From the NCBI RefSeq assembly GCF_947497005.1, contig NZ_CANMFF010000005.1:62001-126000 (forward strand): DNA of 64,000 nt. The letters are read 5' to 3'. Below, piece after piece: positions 34,226 to 43,037 of the stretch. A model generated the notes under the pieces. The model was not told the DNA's origin. It saw only the letters and a list, made by a program, of their open reading frames with translations, and made no database searches. Both the position numbers and the translations under genes were made by a program. The stretch is from an uncultured Ruegeria sp. Its GTDB lineage: Bacteria > Pseudomonadota > Alphaproteobacteria > Rhodobacterales > Rhodobacteraceae. The stretch's first letter is position 1. The number at the start of each line of letters is the position of its first letter.

Positions 34226-34294
34226 GGAAATAACGAGATCACAGACTACGGGGGTCGGCACCACTCACCATATCAAGTGCCGAGGTTGTTGCAA

Positions 34295-34657
34295 ATGAAA
34301 GTTCTGATTGTTGAGAGTAATCCCGATCTTGGTCGGGTCTGGAAAAGGCATCTGGAAAGGCAAGGCGCCGAGGTCACGCTGGTCGAGACGCAGGAGGCCG
34401 CCATTCTGGCGCTGTATGGCACGGATTTCGAAATCATCGTGCTGGATCTGGTTTTGGAAACCGGAAGCGCCTTGGCTGTGGCCGATTTTGCCAGCTATCG
34501 CCGCCCCGAGGCGCGGGTGATCTTTGTGACCAACACCTCCTTCTTCTCGGACGGGTCGATCTTTGCCCACAGCCCGAATGCCTGCGCGTATGTGCAAAGT
34601 GAAACGCCGCCAGAGGATCTGGCGGCGATGGTCGAACATTACGCTGCAGGTCGCTGA
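34295..34657 (+). CDS. Single-domain response-regulator receiver protein (degenerate)
   Basis: 120 residues, only a CheY-like fold: MKVLIVESNPDLGRVWKRHL, phosphoacceptor Asp51 in IIVLDLVLETGSALA, and VIFVTNTSF with the Thr/Ser site. Two hallmarks are changed: the second acidic residue after the first strand is Ser8, and the invariant Lys near residue 102 is replaced (YVQSETPPEDL). Phosphorylation or its read-out may therefore differ. The ATG is placed at MKVLIVES; the longer frame from 34277 adds six residues. The CtrA-type site upstream suggests cell-cycle or motility linked expression. It overlaps the convergent gene by 19 bases. Confidence 0.82.
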   Translation: MKVLIVESNPDLGRVWKRHLERQGAEVTLVETQEAAILALYGTDFEIIVLDLVLETGSALAVADFASYRRPEARVIFVTNTSFFSDGSIFAHSPNACAYVQSETPPEDLAAMVEHYAAGR

Positions 34658-35628
34658 TCGCGGCCATGCGGCTCTGCATAGTCCAGCACCGGGTTCACCG
34701 GAATAATTCGGTGTGGATTGATGCTGTCATGGCTGTAGTGATAATGGCGCACGATGTGGTTCATGTTCACCGTCTGCGCTACACCCGGCCACTGGTACAG
34801 TTCACGCGTATGGGCCCATAGATTTGGATAATCGATCAGTCGCCGCTTGTTGCACTTGAAATGCAGGTGATACACCGGATCGAAGCGGATCAGCGTGGTG
34901 AACAGCCGCCAGTCAGCCTCGGTGATCCGATCCCCCACCAGATATCGGTTGCGGGACAGACGGTCTTCCAGCCAGTCCAGCGTATCGAACAACGGACCCA
35001 CAGCGGCGTCATAAGCCGCTTGCGAGGTGGCAAAGCCGGACTTGTAGACACCGTTATTGACGTCTGAATAGATGCGCGCGTTGACCTCTTCGATCTCGTC
35101 CCTAATCGCTTCGGGCCAGTAGTCGTCGGTATTGCCGGTAATACCGTTGAAGGCCGAGTTGAACATGCGGATGATTTCCGAGCTTTCGTTTGAGACGATG
35201 GTTTCCTGCTGTTTGTCCCACAGGATCGGCACCGTTACGCGACCGGAATAAGAAGGATCGGCCCTGGAGTAAATCTGATGGGCATAATCCAGGCCATACA
35301 GGTCGTCACCAGCGGCACCATGATTGTCGGTTTCAAACGTCCAGCCTTTGTCCAGCATGTCCGGATGCACGACTGAGACCGAGATCAGATCGCTCAGCCC
35401 TTTCAATTCGCGAAAGATCAGCGTGCGATGTGCCCAAGGGCAGGCGTGACTGACATAGAGGTGATATCGTCCGGCTTCTGCTTTGAATCCTCCCTTGCCT
35501 GACGGTCCCGCGCTGCCATCGGCGGTCAGCCAGTTGCGAAACTGCGCGGCGCTGCGTTTGAAAGCCCCGCCCGTGGACTTGGTATCATACCAGGTGTCGT
35601 GCCATTTTCCGTCGACCAGCAGGCCCAT
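34639..35628 (-). CDS. Glutathionyl-hydroquinone reductase (YqjG/ECM4-type glutathione transferase)
   Basis: 329 residues. The xi-class GST landmark is HLYVSHACPWAHRTLIFRE (catalytic Cys in CPWAHR), with DYAHQIYSRADPSYSGRVTVPILWD and VSNESSEIIRMFN; the helical domain contains LSRNRYLVGDRITEADWRLFTTL. It reduces glutathionyl-hydroquinones to hydroquinones, releasing the adduct onto its cysteine. The ATG at 35628 has AGAGGAA before it. Length and motifs match family. Context gives no partner. Confidence 0.93.
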   Translation of the reverse strand: MGLLVDGKWHDTWYDTKSTGGAFKRSAAQFRNWLTADGSAGPSGKGGFKAEAGRYHLYVSHACPWAHRTLIFRELKGLSDLISVSVVHPDMLDKGWTFETDNHGAAGDDLYGLDYAHQIYSRADPSYSGRVTVPILWDKQQETIVSNESSEIIRMFNSAFNGITGNTDDYWPEAIRDEIEEVNARIYSDVNNGVYKSGFATSQAAYDAAVGPLFDTLDWLEDRLSRNRYLVGDRITEADWRLFTTLIRFDPVYHLHFKCNKRRLIDYPNLWAHTRELYQWPGVAQTVNMNHIVRHYHYSHDSINPHRIIPVNPVLDYAEPHGRDQRPAA

Positions 35629-35840
35629 ATCTTTTCCTCTGCGTAAGCGTTTTGCCAAAGATAGGCCCATTCCGGGCTTCTTCCTATGCGAGCGCCCGCG
35701 CAAATACCCTGCATTCGCGCACAGTCGGGGCCGGGATTTCTGTGCAACAAACTCCGGATAGATCACCTTCTGTGACGTGGTTCACTGGATTTTTACAATT
35801 GTTCCCGCACAATAGAAGTCATCCACGGGGGAACGGTTTA

Positions 35841-36194
35841 ATGAGTACTTATGTTTCAAAGGAAATACGCGCCGAGTTGGACGCGGCCCGAATCGCTACG
35901 TTGAAGAAAACCAGCCGTTTGCGGGTGGAAATGGGCGACAATACCTACAAGATTCTCAAATTGTGGAAAGACGGATTCACGGTTGAGGCTGAAACTACGC
36001 CGCGCCTGCGCGGTCTGGTTGATATCTATGACGGAGCCAACCACCTCTACCAATGTCTGATCGTCGCTGATGAGGATGAGGGTGGTGAGATGCGGTATGA
36101 ATTCAAGCGCAGTACCGCTGCACATGACAAGGCACCGCTGGACTTTTACCGCGCGCCGGATGCGCCAATCGCTCTGTTGGGTCACGACGATTAA
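35841..36194 (+). CDS. Conserved-looking hypothetical protein
   Basis: 117 residues: a charged helix (MSTYVSKEIRAELDAARIATLKK), then a beta-rich middle RLRVEMGDNTYKILKLWKDGFTVEAETTPRLRGLVDIYDG and YQCLIVADEDEGGEMRYEFKR, ending RAPDAPIALLGHDD. The strand pattern GFTVEAE.. RLRGLVDIYDG is reminiscent of a PilZ-like barrel, without the RxxxR and DxSxxG motifs. GGGGGAA lies nine bases before the ATG. Converges with the L,D-transpeptidase gene by four bases. Confidence 0.72.
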   Translation: MSTYVSKEIRAELDAARIATLKKTSRLRVEMGDNTYKILKLWKDGFTVEAETTPRLRGLVDIYDGANHLYQCLIVADEDEGGEMRYEFKRSTAAHDKAPLDFYRAPDAPIALLGHDD

Positions 36195-36718
36195 GGGCGA
36201 ATTTCAACGGTCGTTCCGGTTTCGGTCAGGCTCCAAAGCTGCGCCATCTCGGTATTCGACAGCGCGATACAGCCCAATGTCCAGTCTCCGGGTAGGGTGA
36301 CACCGACCACACCGTTGGGTTGGCCATGGATGAAGATATCTCCTCCGGGGTCTATACCCTGTTGACGTGCGCGTTCGATATCGTCTGGTTGCGGATAGTC
36401 AATTCCCAGTGACAGGTGAAAGGCGCTTTTCGGGTTACGCCGATCGATTTCAAAAAATCCGACAGGGGTTCTTCCGTCCCCTTCAATCTGCTTGTCCCCG
36501 TCAGGGGCGAAGCCCAACGCAATGTTGGTTTGCATCACCACGGCCCCGTCCAGCGTGGCGGTCAGGCGGCGGGCGGATTTCTCGATCAGGATATGGTCAA
36601 TACGTGTAGCCTCGGGCGCCAGCGGAGGGGCAGGTGGACGCGGGCCAAGGCGGTGCCAGCCGAACCAGCCAGCACCTAGTGTCAACAGAATGAGACATAT
36701 CAGCCCCAGCCGCAGCAT
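36191..36718 (-). CDS. L,D-transpeptidase-family protein (YkuD domain)
   Basis: 175 residues. One N-terminal membrane helix (LICLILLTLGAGWFGW) then a YkuD domain: IDHILIEKSARRLTATLDG, GDGRTPVGFFEIDRRNPKSAFH, IFIHGQPN and DWTLGCIALSN, which contains the catalytic Cys and the conserved His of the HxxH...TxGC signature. Such enzymes make 3-3 peptidoglycan crosslinks or attach proteins; membrane anchoring suggests periplasmic action. It begins three bases after the PatB gene on the same strand. Confidence 0.9.
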   Translation of the reverse strand: MLRLGLICLILLTLGAGWFGWHRLGPRPPAPPLAPEATRIDHILIEKSARRLTATLDGAVVMQTNIALGFAPDGDKQIEGDGRTPVGFFEIDRRNPKSAFHLSLGIDYPQPDDIERARQQGIDPGGDIFIHGQPNGVVGVTLPGDWTLGCIALSNTEMAQLWSLTETGTTVEIRP

Positions 36719-36721
36719 GTC

Positions 36722-37894
36722 TTATTGCAGATCCCCGAAGGCTCGTTTCAATCGCGCGCATGCTTCCTCGACCCGCGCCCGTTGTGTGGCGAGGTTGAAC
36801 CGTTCAAACGTTTCTCCGCCGGTGCCAAAGCCGGGACCTGACGAGGTCGCAATCCGCGCATCCTCACGCAGGCGGCGAACAAATTCAGCGTGATCCATAC
36901 CGGTGTCCGAGAAATCGACCCAGGCCAAATAGGTTGACTGCAAAGGCATCGACCACAGGCCCGGAATTTCAGCGATGGTCTGATCGAACAGACGCCGGTT
37001 GTCCTCCAGATGCGCGATTTGGGCATCTACCCATTCAGCGCCTTCCGGGCTGTAGGCGGCGGTGATCATCGCCACACCCAAGGCGCTGGGATCATAATCC
37101 AGCGTCTGCAACCGGTGCTTCATGGCCGCGCGCAGCTTGGGATCGGGAATGATCATGTTGCCGGTCCGCTGCCCTGCGATGTTGAAAGTCTTTGACGCCG
37201 CAGTCAGGGATACTGTCCATGGTCGTGCATCCGGTGCTGCTACATCCATCGGCACGAATTTGGCGCCGGGATAGACCAGATCGTGATGGATTTCGTCCGA
37301 CACCAGAATCAAACCGTTCCGCTCGGCAAACGCGGCCACGGCACGCAATTCTTCTGGCGTCCAGACCCGACCTGACGGGTTCTGCGGCGAACACCACAGC
37401 AGCATCTTCTCGGACCCGTCCAACCGTGATTGAGCGTCCTCCAGATCAAGGCCATAGCTGTCGCCTTCTCGCACCAATGGGCATTCGACGACCCGGCGGC
37501 CTGATTTATTCACTTTGTGCGCAAACTCATGGTAAACGGGAGTGAAGATCACGATGCCATCGCCCGGCTCGGTCCAGACATCCAGTGACAGCGCAATTGC
37601 GTTGCCCAAGCCTTGGGTTGTCAGAATCCAATCAGTGTCGATCTGCCAATCATGACGGGTTTTCATCCACCATTGAACCGCAGCCAAATAATCCGGGTGC
37701 ATCCAGGAATAGCCGAACACGCCAAGATCTGCCGCTTTGCGCACCGCGTCGATCACGCAAGGCGCTGTTTGGTAATCGGAATCGGCCGTCCACATGGCCA
37801 GCCCATCCTCGGGTGAGACACCATACAGCGTCTCCATCTTGTCCCATTTTGAACTGTTGGTGCCCCGGCGGTCGATCAGGTCGTTGAAAGTCAT
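36722..37894 (-). CDS. PatB/MalY-type cystathionine beta-lyase (PLP C-S lyase)
   Basis: 390 residues, PLP fold type I: RRGTNSSKWDKMETLYGV with the MalY/PatB opening, MWTADSDYQTAPCV, GVFGYSWMHPDYLAAVQWWM, WILTTQGLGNAIALS, CSPQNPSGRVW, LVSDEIHHDLVYPG and the PLP lysine in LTAASKTFNIAGQRTGNMI. It splits C-S bonds of cystathionine and cysteine conjugates. GGAG lies six bases before the ATG. The L,D-transpeptidase gene follows three bases later. Confidence 0.93.
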   Translation of the reverse strand: MTFNDLIDRRGTNSSKWDKMETLYGVSPEDGLAMWTADSDYQTAPCVIDAVRKAADLGVFGYSWMHPDYLAAVQWWMKTRHDWQIDTDWILTTQGLGNAIALSLDVWTEPGDGIVIFTPVYHEFAHKVNKSGRRVVECPLVREGDSYGLDLEDAQSRLDGSEKMLLWCSPQNPSGRVWTPEELRAVAAFAERNGLILVSDEIHHDLVYPGAKFVPMDVAAPDARPWTVSLTAASKTFNIAGQRTGNMIIPDPKLRAAMKHRLQTLDYDPSALGVAMITAAYSPEGAEWVDAQIAHLEDNRRLFDQTIAEIPGLWSMPLQSTYLAWVDFSDTGMDHAEFVRRLREDARIATSSGPGFGTGGETFERFNLATQRARVEEACARLKRAFGDLQ

Positions 37895-37988
37895 GTCTGC
37901 TCCGTTCTGTTGGTCGAAAGCTAACCGCAAATCGGGCAGGTGCAAGGGGGGCGTTGCGGCGCGGGGCGGGATGGCCTAAATCAGCCCC

Positions 37989-38507
37989 ATGAAATGCAAT
38001 ATCCTGATCCATCCTGATCCCCGCCTGAAGAAGGTCTGCGCCCCTGTGGCCGACCTCACGGATGAGCTGCGTACGCTGGCTGACGACATGCTGGAAACGA
38101 TGTATGACGCGCCTGGGATTGGCCTGGCCGCGCCGCAGATCGGTGTGCTGGACCGGCTGATCGTTGTCGATTGCGTCAAGGAAGAAGGCGAGGCACCGCG
38201 CCCCCTGATCATGTTCAACCCCGAGGTCATTGCCTCGTCGGACGAAACCAATGTCTACGAGGAAGGGTGCCTGTCCATTCCCGATCAGTATGCCGAAGTG
38301 ACCCGCCCCAAGGTGGTCGATGTCACCTGGATGGATGAAAACGGTAACCTTCAGCAGGAGACCTTTGACGGGCTCTGGGCGACTTGTGTGCAGCACGAGA
38401 TCGACCATCTGAACGGCAAGCTGTTCATTGATTATCTCAAGCCGCTGAAACGGCAAATGATCACCCGCAAGATGCAAAAGCTGAAACGCGAGCGCGCGCG
38501 CGCATGA
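37989..38507 (+). CDS. def: Peptide deformylase
   Basis: 172 residues. All three family motifs are intact: [10 protein letters not shown] (43-52), EEGCLSIP with metal ligand Cys94, and QHEIDH with ligand His136/His140 and catalytic Glu137. It removes the formyl group from new proteins. First gene of def-def-like-fmt, a conserved alphaproteobacterial arrangement. The Shine-Dalgarno signal is weak (the upstream sequence reads AAATCAGCCCC). Confidence 0.96.
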   Translation: MKCNILIHPDPRLKKVCAPVADLTDELRTLADDMLETMYDAPGIGLAAPQIGVLDRLIVVDCVKEEGEAPRPLIMFNPEVIASSDETNVYEEGCLSIPDQYAEVTRPKVVDVTWMDENGNLQQETFDGLWATCVQHEIDHLNGKLFIDYLKPLKRQMITRKMQKLKRERARA

Positions 38508-38998
38508 CCGTTCGCACCTGCCTGCCATGGCCCGACAAACGTTTGCGCACCGATGCGGATGAGGTGAGCGGGATCACCGATGAGATCCGCGAAATCTGGG
38601 ACGACATGATCGACACGATGGAAGCGATGCCCGGCGTGGGCTTGGCTGCGCCGCAAATCGGGGTGATGCTGCGTCTGGCTGTTGTTGACGGCTCGACCGA
38701 GCGCGGCCGCGCCGTGCGTCTGGCCAACCCGGAAATCCTGCACAGCTCGATTGAACTGCGCGAACATGAAGAGGCCAGCCCGAATCTGCCTGGCGTGTCA
38801 GCCACGATCAAACGCCCGCGCGCAGTAACCGTGAAGTTCCTGAACGAACAGGGCATGGTGGACCGCCGCGATTTTGTCGGGATTGACGCGACCAGCGTGC
38901 AGCATCAGATAGATCACCTGAACGGGCGGATGTTTTTCGACCGGCTCAGCAAGGTCAAACGCGACATGCTGTTGCGCAAAGCCAAAAAGCAGGGATAA
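38504..38998 (+). CDS. Peptide deformylase-like protein, catalytically degenerate
   Basis: 164 residues, clear deformylase fold: motif 1 [10 protein letters not shown] (44-53) intact. Motif 2 EGCLSxP reads EEASPNLPG, so the metal-ligand Cys is Ser92. Motif 3 HExxH reads HQIDH, so the catalytic Glu is Gln135 while both histidines stay. A deformylase needs Cys, two His and Glu; loss of both Cys and Glu predicts no normal deformylation. It starts with an ATGA overlap on def and ends two bases before fmt, so it is kept in the operon. A chaperone-like or regulatory role on N-termini is inference. Confidence 0.9.
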   Translation: MTVRTCLPWPDKRLRTDADEVSGITDEIREIWDDMIDTMEAMPGVGLAAPQIGVMLRLAVVDGSTERGRAVRLANPEILHSSIELREHEEASPNLPGVSATIKRPRAVTVKFLNEQGMVDRRDFVGIDATSVQHQIDHLNGRMFFDRLSKVKRDMLLRKAKKQG

Positions 38999-39000
38999 AG

Positions 39001-39915
39001 ATGCGCATTGTCTTCATGGGAACCCCGGATTTCTCGGTGCCGGTTCTGGACGCGCTGGTCGAGGCGGGGCATGAGATCGCCGCCGTCTATTGCCAACCCC
39101 CACGCCCTGCCGGTCGCGGCAAAAAAGACCGACCGACACCCGTTCACGCCCGCGCCGAAGCGTTGGGCCTGTCTGTCCGCCATCCCGTTTCGTTGAAATC
39201 CGCCGAAGAACAGAACGCCTTTGCCGCGCTGAATGCAGATGTGGCCGTGGTTGTTGCCTATGGCCTGATCCTGCCCCAACCCATCCTCGATGCGCCCAAG
39301 CAAGGCTGCCTGAACATTCACGCCAGCCTGTTGCCGCGCTGGCGCGGGGCTGCTCCGATCCACCGGGCGATTATGTCAGGCGACGCCGAGACCGGCATTT
39401 GCATCATGCAGATGGAGGCCGGTCTGGACACCGGTCCGGTCCTGCTCCGACAGGCAACTGCGATTGAGGCTGAAGAAACCACCGCGCAATTGCACGACCG
39501 GCTCTCGGCCATGGGGGCGGCGCTGATCATCGAGGTTCTTTCCAATCTGCAGGATCTTACACCTGAACCGCAACCCGAAAACGGCGTGACCTATGCCGCC
39601 AAGATCGATAAATCCGAGGCCCGTATCGACTGGACACGGACTGCTGAAGAAATCGACAGGCAAATCCGTGGCCTGTCGCCCTTTCCCGGCGCCTGGACCG
39701 AAATAGATGGCGAGCGCATCAAGCTGCTGGCGTCGCGTCTTGCAGACGGGCAGGGCGTGCCGGGTGAAATTCTGAACGGCGATCTGCACGTGGCCTGCGG
39801 ACAGGGTGCTGTCGAGCTGCTGCGCTTGCAAAGGGCAGGCAAAGGCGCGCAGGATAGGGAAACGTTTCTGCGGGGCTGGACATTACCAACCGGCACTCGG
39901 CTGTCTTCGGAGTAA
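39001..39915 (+). CDS. fmt: Methionyl-tRNA formyltransferase
   Basis: 304 residues. [21 protein letters not shown] and [12 protein letters not shown] in the Rossmann domain, the formyl-transfer site [22 protein letters not shown] with Asn/His/Asp catalytic group (LNIHAS), and the C-terminal oligosaccharide-binding-fold domain from about residue 210. Uses 10-formyl-tetrahydrofolate to make formyl-Met-tRNA. Follows the deformylase pair, closing the formylation cycle. Confidence 0.96.
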   Translation: MRIVFMGTPDFSVPVLDALVEAGHEIAAVYCQPPRPAGRGKKDRPTPVHARAEALGLSVRHPVSLKSAEEQNAFAALNADVAVVVAYGLILPQPILDAPKQGCLNIHASLLPRWRGAAPIHRAIMSGDAETGICIMQMEAGLDTGPVLLRQATAIEAEETTAQLHDRLSAMGAALIIEVLSNLQDLTPEPQPENGVTYAAKIDKSEARIDWTRTAEEIDRQIRGLSPFPGAWTEIDGERIKLLASRLADGQGVPGEILNGDLHVACGQGAVELLRLQRAGKGAQDRETFLRGWTLPTGTRLSSE

Positions 39916-39921
39916 AGCCAA

Positions 39922-40158
39922 ATGTTCATGGTGATGATGGGCACCGTCGTGATTGCCGGGATCGTTGGGTATCTGTCCGAGAAAACGGGATTTACCCAAA
40001 ACGGTTATCTTCCATCGATCATCATCTGTGTGGGCGGAGCGTTTCTGTTCTACTTCGTGCGGATCATGTTCGGCATCAGCTTTGGCCCGCCGGGTCTGGA
40101 TGCGGTGATCTCATCCGTTGGTGCCCTTGTCATAGTGCCTACGCATTGGAGGAAATGA
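39922..40158 (+). CDS. Small membrane protein, GlsB/YeaQ/YmgE-like (first of two)
   Basis: 78 residues, two or three hydrophobic helices (MVMMGTVVIAGIVGYLSEKTG, YLPSIIICVGGAFLFYFVRIMF, VISSVGALVIVPT). The pattern resembles transglycosylase-associated membrane proteins. Seven bases after fmt and one base before the next small gene. Confidence 0.7.
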   Translation: MFMVMMGTVVIAGIVGYLSEKTGFTQNGYLPSIIICVGGAFLFYFVRIMFGISFGPPGLDAVISSVGALVIVPTHWRK

Positions 40159-40159
40159 C

Positions 40160-40396
40160 ATGCCCATCGTCGCTCTGATTGTCATCGGTGCTGCGGCAGG
40201 GTTCCTTGCCACCCGTTTGATGCGGATCGAGGCGGATATTCCGACGACCATGCTGATCGGCATCATAGGGGCCCTGATCGGAGGGCTTCTGCTGCGGTTT
40301 CTGGTTACCGTCATGGGCTGGCTGTCCGGCTTTGTCGGGGCGGTCCTCGGCGCGTTGCTGGTGATCTGGGTTTGGAAAACATATCTACGCCGCTAA
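40160..40396 (+). CDS. Small membrane protein, GlsB/YeaQ/YmgE family (second of two)
   Basis: 78 residues of three helices with glycine-rich cores: IVALIVIGAAAGFLATRLM, TTMLIGIIGALIGGLLLRFLV, LSGFVGAVLGALLVIWVWKTYL. GAAAGFLA and GIIGALIGG are typical of the transglycosylase-associated family. AGGAAATGACATG leaves a good ribosome site. The role is stress-related at most, function unknown. Confidence 0.8.
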   Translation: MPIVALIVIGAAAGFLATRLMRIEADIPTTMLIGIIGALIGGLLLRFLVTVMGWLSGFVGAVLGALLVIWVWKTYLRR

Positions 40397-40458
40397 CCCC
40401 TTGACCTTGGGCCACCTCTCCGGCCAGATCGCGTTCAGCGATATATGGGGGAACGTCG

Positions 40459-41280
40459 ATGCAGCACGATCTGAAACCGGGTGATGTCGCCCTGATGGGC
40501 GTTCCACTGGACCTGCATTCTTCCTTCCTGCAAGGCCCGGCCTTCGCCCCCGGACGCATCCGCGAGGCGCTGCATTCAGGCGCGGCCAACCTGACCGCTG
40601 AGGATGGCACTGATCTGGGCGCAAGCGTGCAGTTCCGCGATACCGGTGATCTGGACGTGTTCGAAATGCGCGGTCAGGAGCCGATTGACCGGATCGAAGC
40701 TGAAACGGCCAAGCGGATCGCAACCGGCGCGCGCCTTTTGTCGCTGGGTGGCGACCATTCCGTGGCCTATCCGCTGATCAAGGCCCATGCGGACCGGTAC
40801 GAAGGGCTGAATATCCTGCACATCGACAGTCACCCCGATCTATACGACGAGCAGGATATCGGCCCGCTGGGCCATGGCTGCCCCTTTGCCCGGGTGAAGG
40901 AGAACTGCCCGGTCAAGCGGCTGGTTCAGGTTGGCATCCGCACCATGAACGCGCATCAGCGCGAACAGGCCGACAAGTTCGAGGTCGAGGTGATCGATAT
41001 GCGCAACTGGAGCCCCGACCTGCAGATTTCATTCGATGGCCCGGTTTACCTATCTCTGGATCTGGATGCGCTGGACCCGGCCTTTGCCCCCGGCGTCTCG
41101 CACCATGAACCCGGTGGGCTGAGCACACGTGAGGTGATCAACCTGATCCATAGATTCGAAGGTCAACTGGTCGGTGCCGATATTGTCGAGCTCAACCCGC
41201 ATCGCGACCCATACGGCATGACAGCAATGGTCGCTGCAAAATTCGTCAAGGAAATCGGTGCGCGCTTGCTGACCCGCTAA
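40459..41280 (+). CDS. Ureohydrolase (arginase/agmatinase/formiminoglutamase family)
   Basis: 273 residues. The binuclear Mn ligand motifs are present: LSLGGDHSVAYPL (His), ILHIDSHPDLYDE (Asp-His-Asp) and LSLDLDALDPAFAPG (two Asp). The central motif is DSHPD rather than the usual DAHxD. It hydrolyses a guanidino or formimino compound to urea-type product; arginase, agmatinase and guanidinobutyrase cannot be separated by eye. It stands 62 bases after the small membrane proteins, with no pathway neighbour. Confidence 0.85.
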   Translation: MQHDLKPGDVALMGVPLDLHSSFLQGPAFAPGRIREALHSGAANLTAEDGTDLGASVQFRDTGDLDVFEMRGQEPIDRIEAETAKRIATGARLLSLGGDHSVAYPLIKAHADRYEGLNILHIDSHPDLYDEQDIGPLGHGCPFARVKENCPVKRLVQVGIRTMNAHQREQADKFEVEVIDMRNWSPDLQISFDGPVYLSLDLDALDPAFAPGVSHHEPGGLSTREVINLIHRFEGQLVGADIVELNPHRDPYGMTAMVAAKFVKEIGARLLTR

Positions 41281-41883
41281 CTACCGCTCGTCGCAAACCG
41301 TCGCCGAGCCAAGTGCCGGGGCACCCCTTGTGGTCAAATCGAAGCGGTTCGCCTCGGTGGCAGTCATCCAGTGCATGCTGTCGGCCGGGGCGGCGAAAAG
41401 GGTGTACCAGTAAAACTCCTCATCCACGCCGATGTCATTGAAATAGTCCAGGTACCGGTCATGTTCTGGGTCGTCCTTGGGCAACTCGGTGGCCACCAGC
41501 CCGGACCCGGCCCAGCTGTGAACGCCGACACAGGCCCCCGGTTGCAGCACGCGGCGATTTCCGGCCAAGAAAAGGTCGGTGCCACCGCTGGCGACCAGAC
41601 CGTTTGAGGGCACGACGGTATCGAACCCGGCCTTGTGCACTTCGCGGCTGAAGATGACATTGGCGTCATCGTCCACCGATCCTTCGATATATTGCAGCAC
41701 AAGCGTGCGTGCTTCGGGGTTTTCAGCTGTGGCTTCCTCAAAAGCGGACAGCGTTGTTTCGTCGATCGTGCCTGAGGCGATGATCTGGTCGCCCTGAGCC
41801 ACGAAACTGACAGGTGTGTAATACGCACTGCATGACGCCAACAGAGCAAGACAGGCTGCTGGGAATGTAAATCTGTAGGTCAT
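41281..41883 (-). CDS. Lipoprotein with ClpP/crotonase-like fold (COG3904-like)
   Basis: 200 residues. Lipobox FPAACLALLASC (Cys at about 18). LVLQYIEGSVDDDANVIFSREV resembles the LNSPGG(S/N) loop region of the periplasmic ClpP-like proteins, and SNGLVASGGTDLFLAGNRR with GACVGVHSW matches the ALCASAC..aG..R and GxHR/HS blocks. The SGG serine is the candidate nucleophile. GGAGG six bases before the start. It begins adjacent to the ureohydrolase stop, convergent. Substrate unknown. Confidence 0.68.
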   Translation of the reverse strand: MTYRFTFPAACLALLASCSAYYTPVSFVAQGDQIIASGTIDETTLSAFEEATAENPEARTLVLQYIEGSVDDDANVIFSREVHKAGFDTVVPSNGLVASGGTDLFLAGNRRVLQPGACVGVHSWAGSGLVATELPKDDPEHDRYLDYFNDIGVDEEFYWYTLFAAPADSMHWMTATEANRFDLTTRGAPALGSATVCDER

Positions 41884-41949
41884 CGTTGGCCTCCGGACTG
41901 TGCTGCACAAATGGGTATCAGTCCGCCCCCGTTGCGTCCACCGACAGGC

Positions 41950-42573
41950 TCAATTGCGTGGCGGCCGGCTTTTGTAAACGGGCAGTTGCCATCCAAATAC
42001 CAGCGACCCGGCTCGCAATGCCCAACACACGAGGGCACATAGGCCCAACGCCAATATGGTCGCTGCCTCAAGTTTAATCGCAAGAACTGCGGTCAACGCC
42101 CCCGTAAAAGCGCAGGAGACGTAGAGTTCGCCCTGTTTCAGAACCAGCGGCACCTCGTTGCAGACCACGTCGCGCATTAGCCCGCCCAGACATCCGGTTG
42201 TTACACCCATCAAAACAACGATGACGCCGGATTGGCCCAACGAAAACGCAGCTCCAGTTCCGGCAGCAACGGCAACTGACAGCGCAAAACTGTCCAGCCA
42301 GACCAGCCAGTTATAGCGGCTTTCCACCAGATGCGCGGTAAAGAACACCAAAACCGCCGCCGCGACGGCGATCAGGATGTAATCCGGTTGCCCCACCCAG
42401 AAGATCGGATGCCTGTCCAGCAGCAGATCTCGCACTGTGCCACCACCCACCGCCGTCAGGCACGCCATGAAGGCAAACCCCACCAGATCCAGTTGGGCGC
42501 GGCTGGCCACCAGTGCTCCGGTCAGGGCGAAGATCAAAACCGAGGCATAGTCCAGCAGGGTCAGCGCGGTCAC
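41950..42573 (-). CDS. Trimeric intracellular cation (TRIC)-type channel protein, UPF0126/YadS
   Basis: 207 residues with seven helices in two repeats, each carrying the GGGxxRD signature: [20 protein letters not shown] (about 42-61) and [18 protein letters not shown] (about 127-144). The family conducts K+ in archaea and bacteria; some members are linked to glycine uptake. Its start overlaps the rnhA stop (ATGA). Confidence 0.88.
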   Translation of the reverse strand: MTALTLLDYASVLIFALTGALVASRAQLDLVGFAFMACLTAVGGGTVRDLLLDRHPIFWVGQPDYILIAVAAAVLVFFTAHLVESRYNWLVWLDSFALSVAVAAGTGAAFSLGQSGVIVVLMGVTTGCLGGLMRDVVCNEVPLVLKQGELYVSCAFTGALTAVLAIKLEAATILALGLCALVCWALRAGSLVFGWQLPVYKSRPPRN

Positions 42574-43037
42574 GCCTGCGCCTTTTTGGGTTTGAACGGC
42601 GCCATGCCCGCGCGGGCAAGTTCATCGGCCTTTTCGTTTTCGGGGTGGCCCGCGTGGCCCTTGACCCATTCCCAGTTCACATCATGCCGGCCCTGCGCCT
42701 CGTCCAAACGCTGCCACAGATCGACATTCTTGACCGGCTTCTTGTTCGACGTTTTCCAACCGTTCCGCTTCCAGCCAAATATCCAGCCAGTCACACCGTT
42801 CTTCACATAGGCGCTGTCGGTGACGATGGTGATCGTCGACGCGCGCTCCAGCGCCTCAAGCGCGCTGATGGCGGCCTGCAGCTCCATCCGGTTGTTGGTC
42901 GTCTCGGCTTCGCCACCGTTCAGCTCACGCTCTTTCAGAACGGTGTCTCCGTCCATCGCGCGCAGCAGCACGCCCCAGCCTCCGGGGCCCGGATTGCCGG
43001 AACAGGCACCATCTGTATAGGCAAATAAATCAGGCAT
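42570..43037 (-). CDS. rnhA: Ribonuclease HI
   Basis: 155 residues. The four acidic catalytic residues are recognisable: Asp in [16 protein letters not shown], Glu in [10 protein letters not shown], Asp in [14 protein letters not shown] and Asp in [17 protein letters not shown]. It degrades RNA in RNA-DNA hybrids. Start at 43037 overlaps the methyltransferase stop by eight bases. Confidence 0.96.
   Translation of the reverse strand: MPDLFAYTDGACSGNPGPGGWGVLLRAMDGDTVLKERELNGGEAETTNNRMELQAAISALEALERASTITIVTDSAYVKNGVTGWIFGWKRNGWKTSNKKPVKNVDLWQRLDEAQGRHDVNWEWVKGHAGHPENEKADELARAGMAPFKPKKAQA

Noticed and set aside
34110-34294. Cobalamin riboswitch before cobC
   Set aside because: Only a simple inverted repeat is present; the B12-box core and multi-stem layout are not seen.
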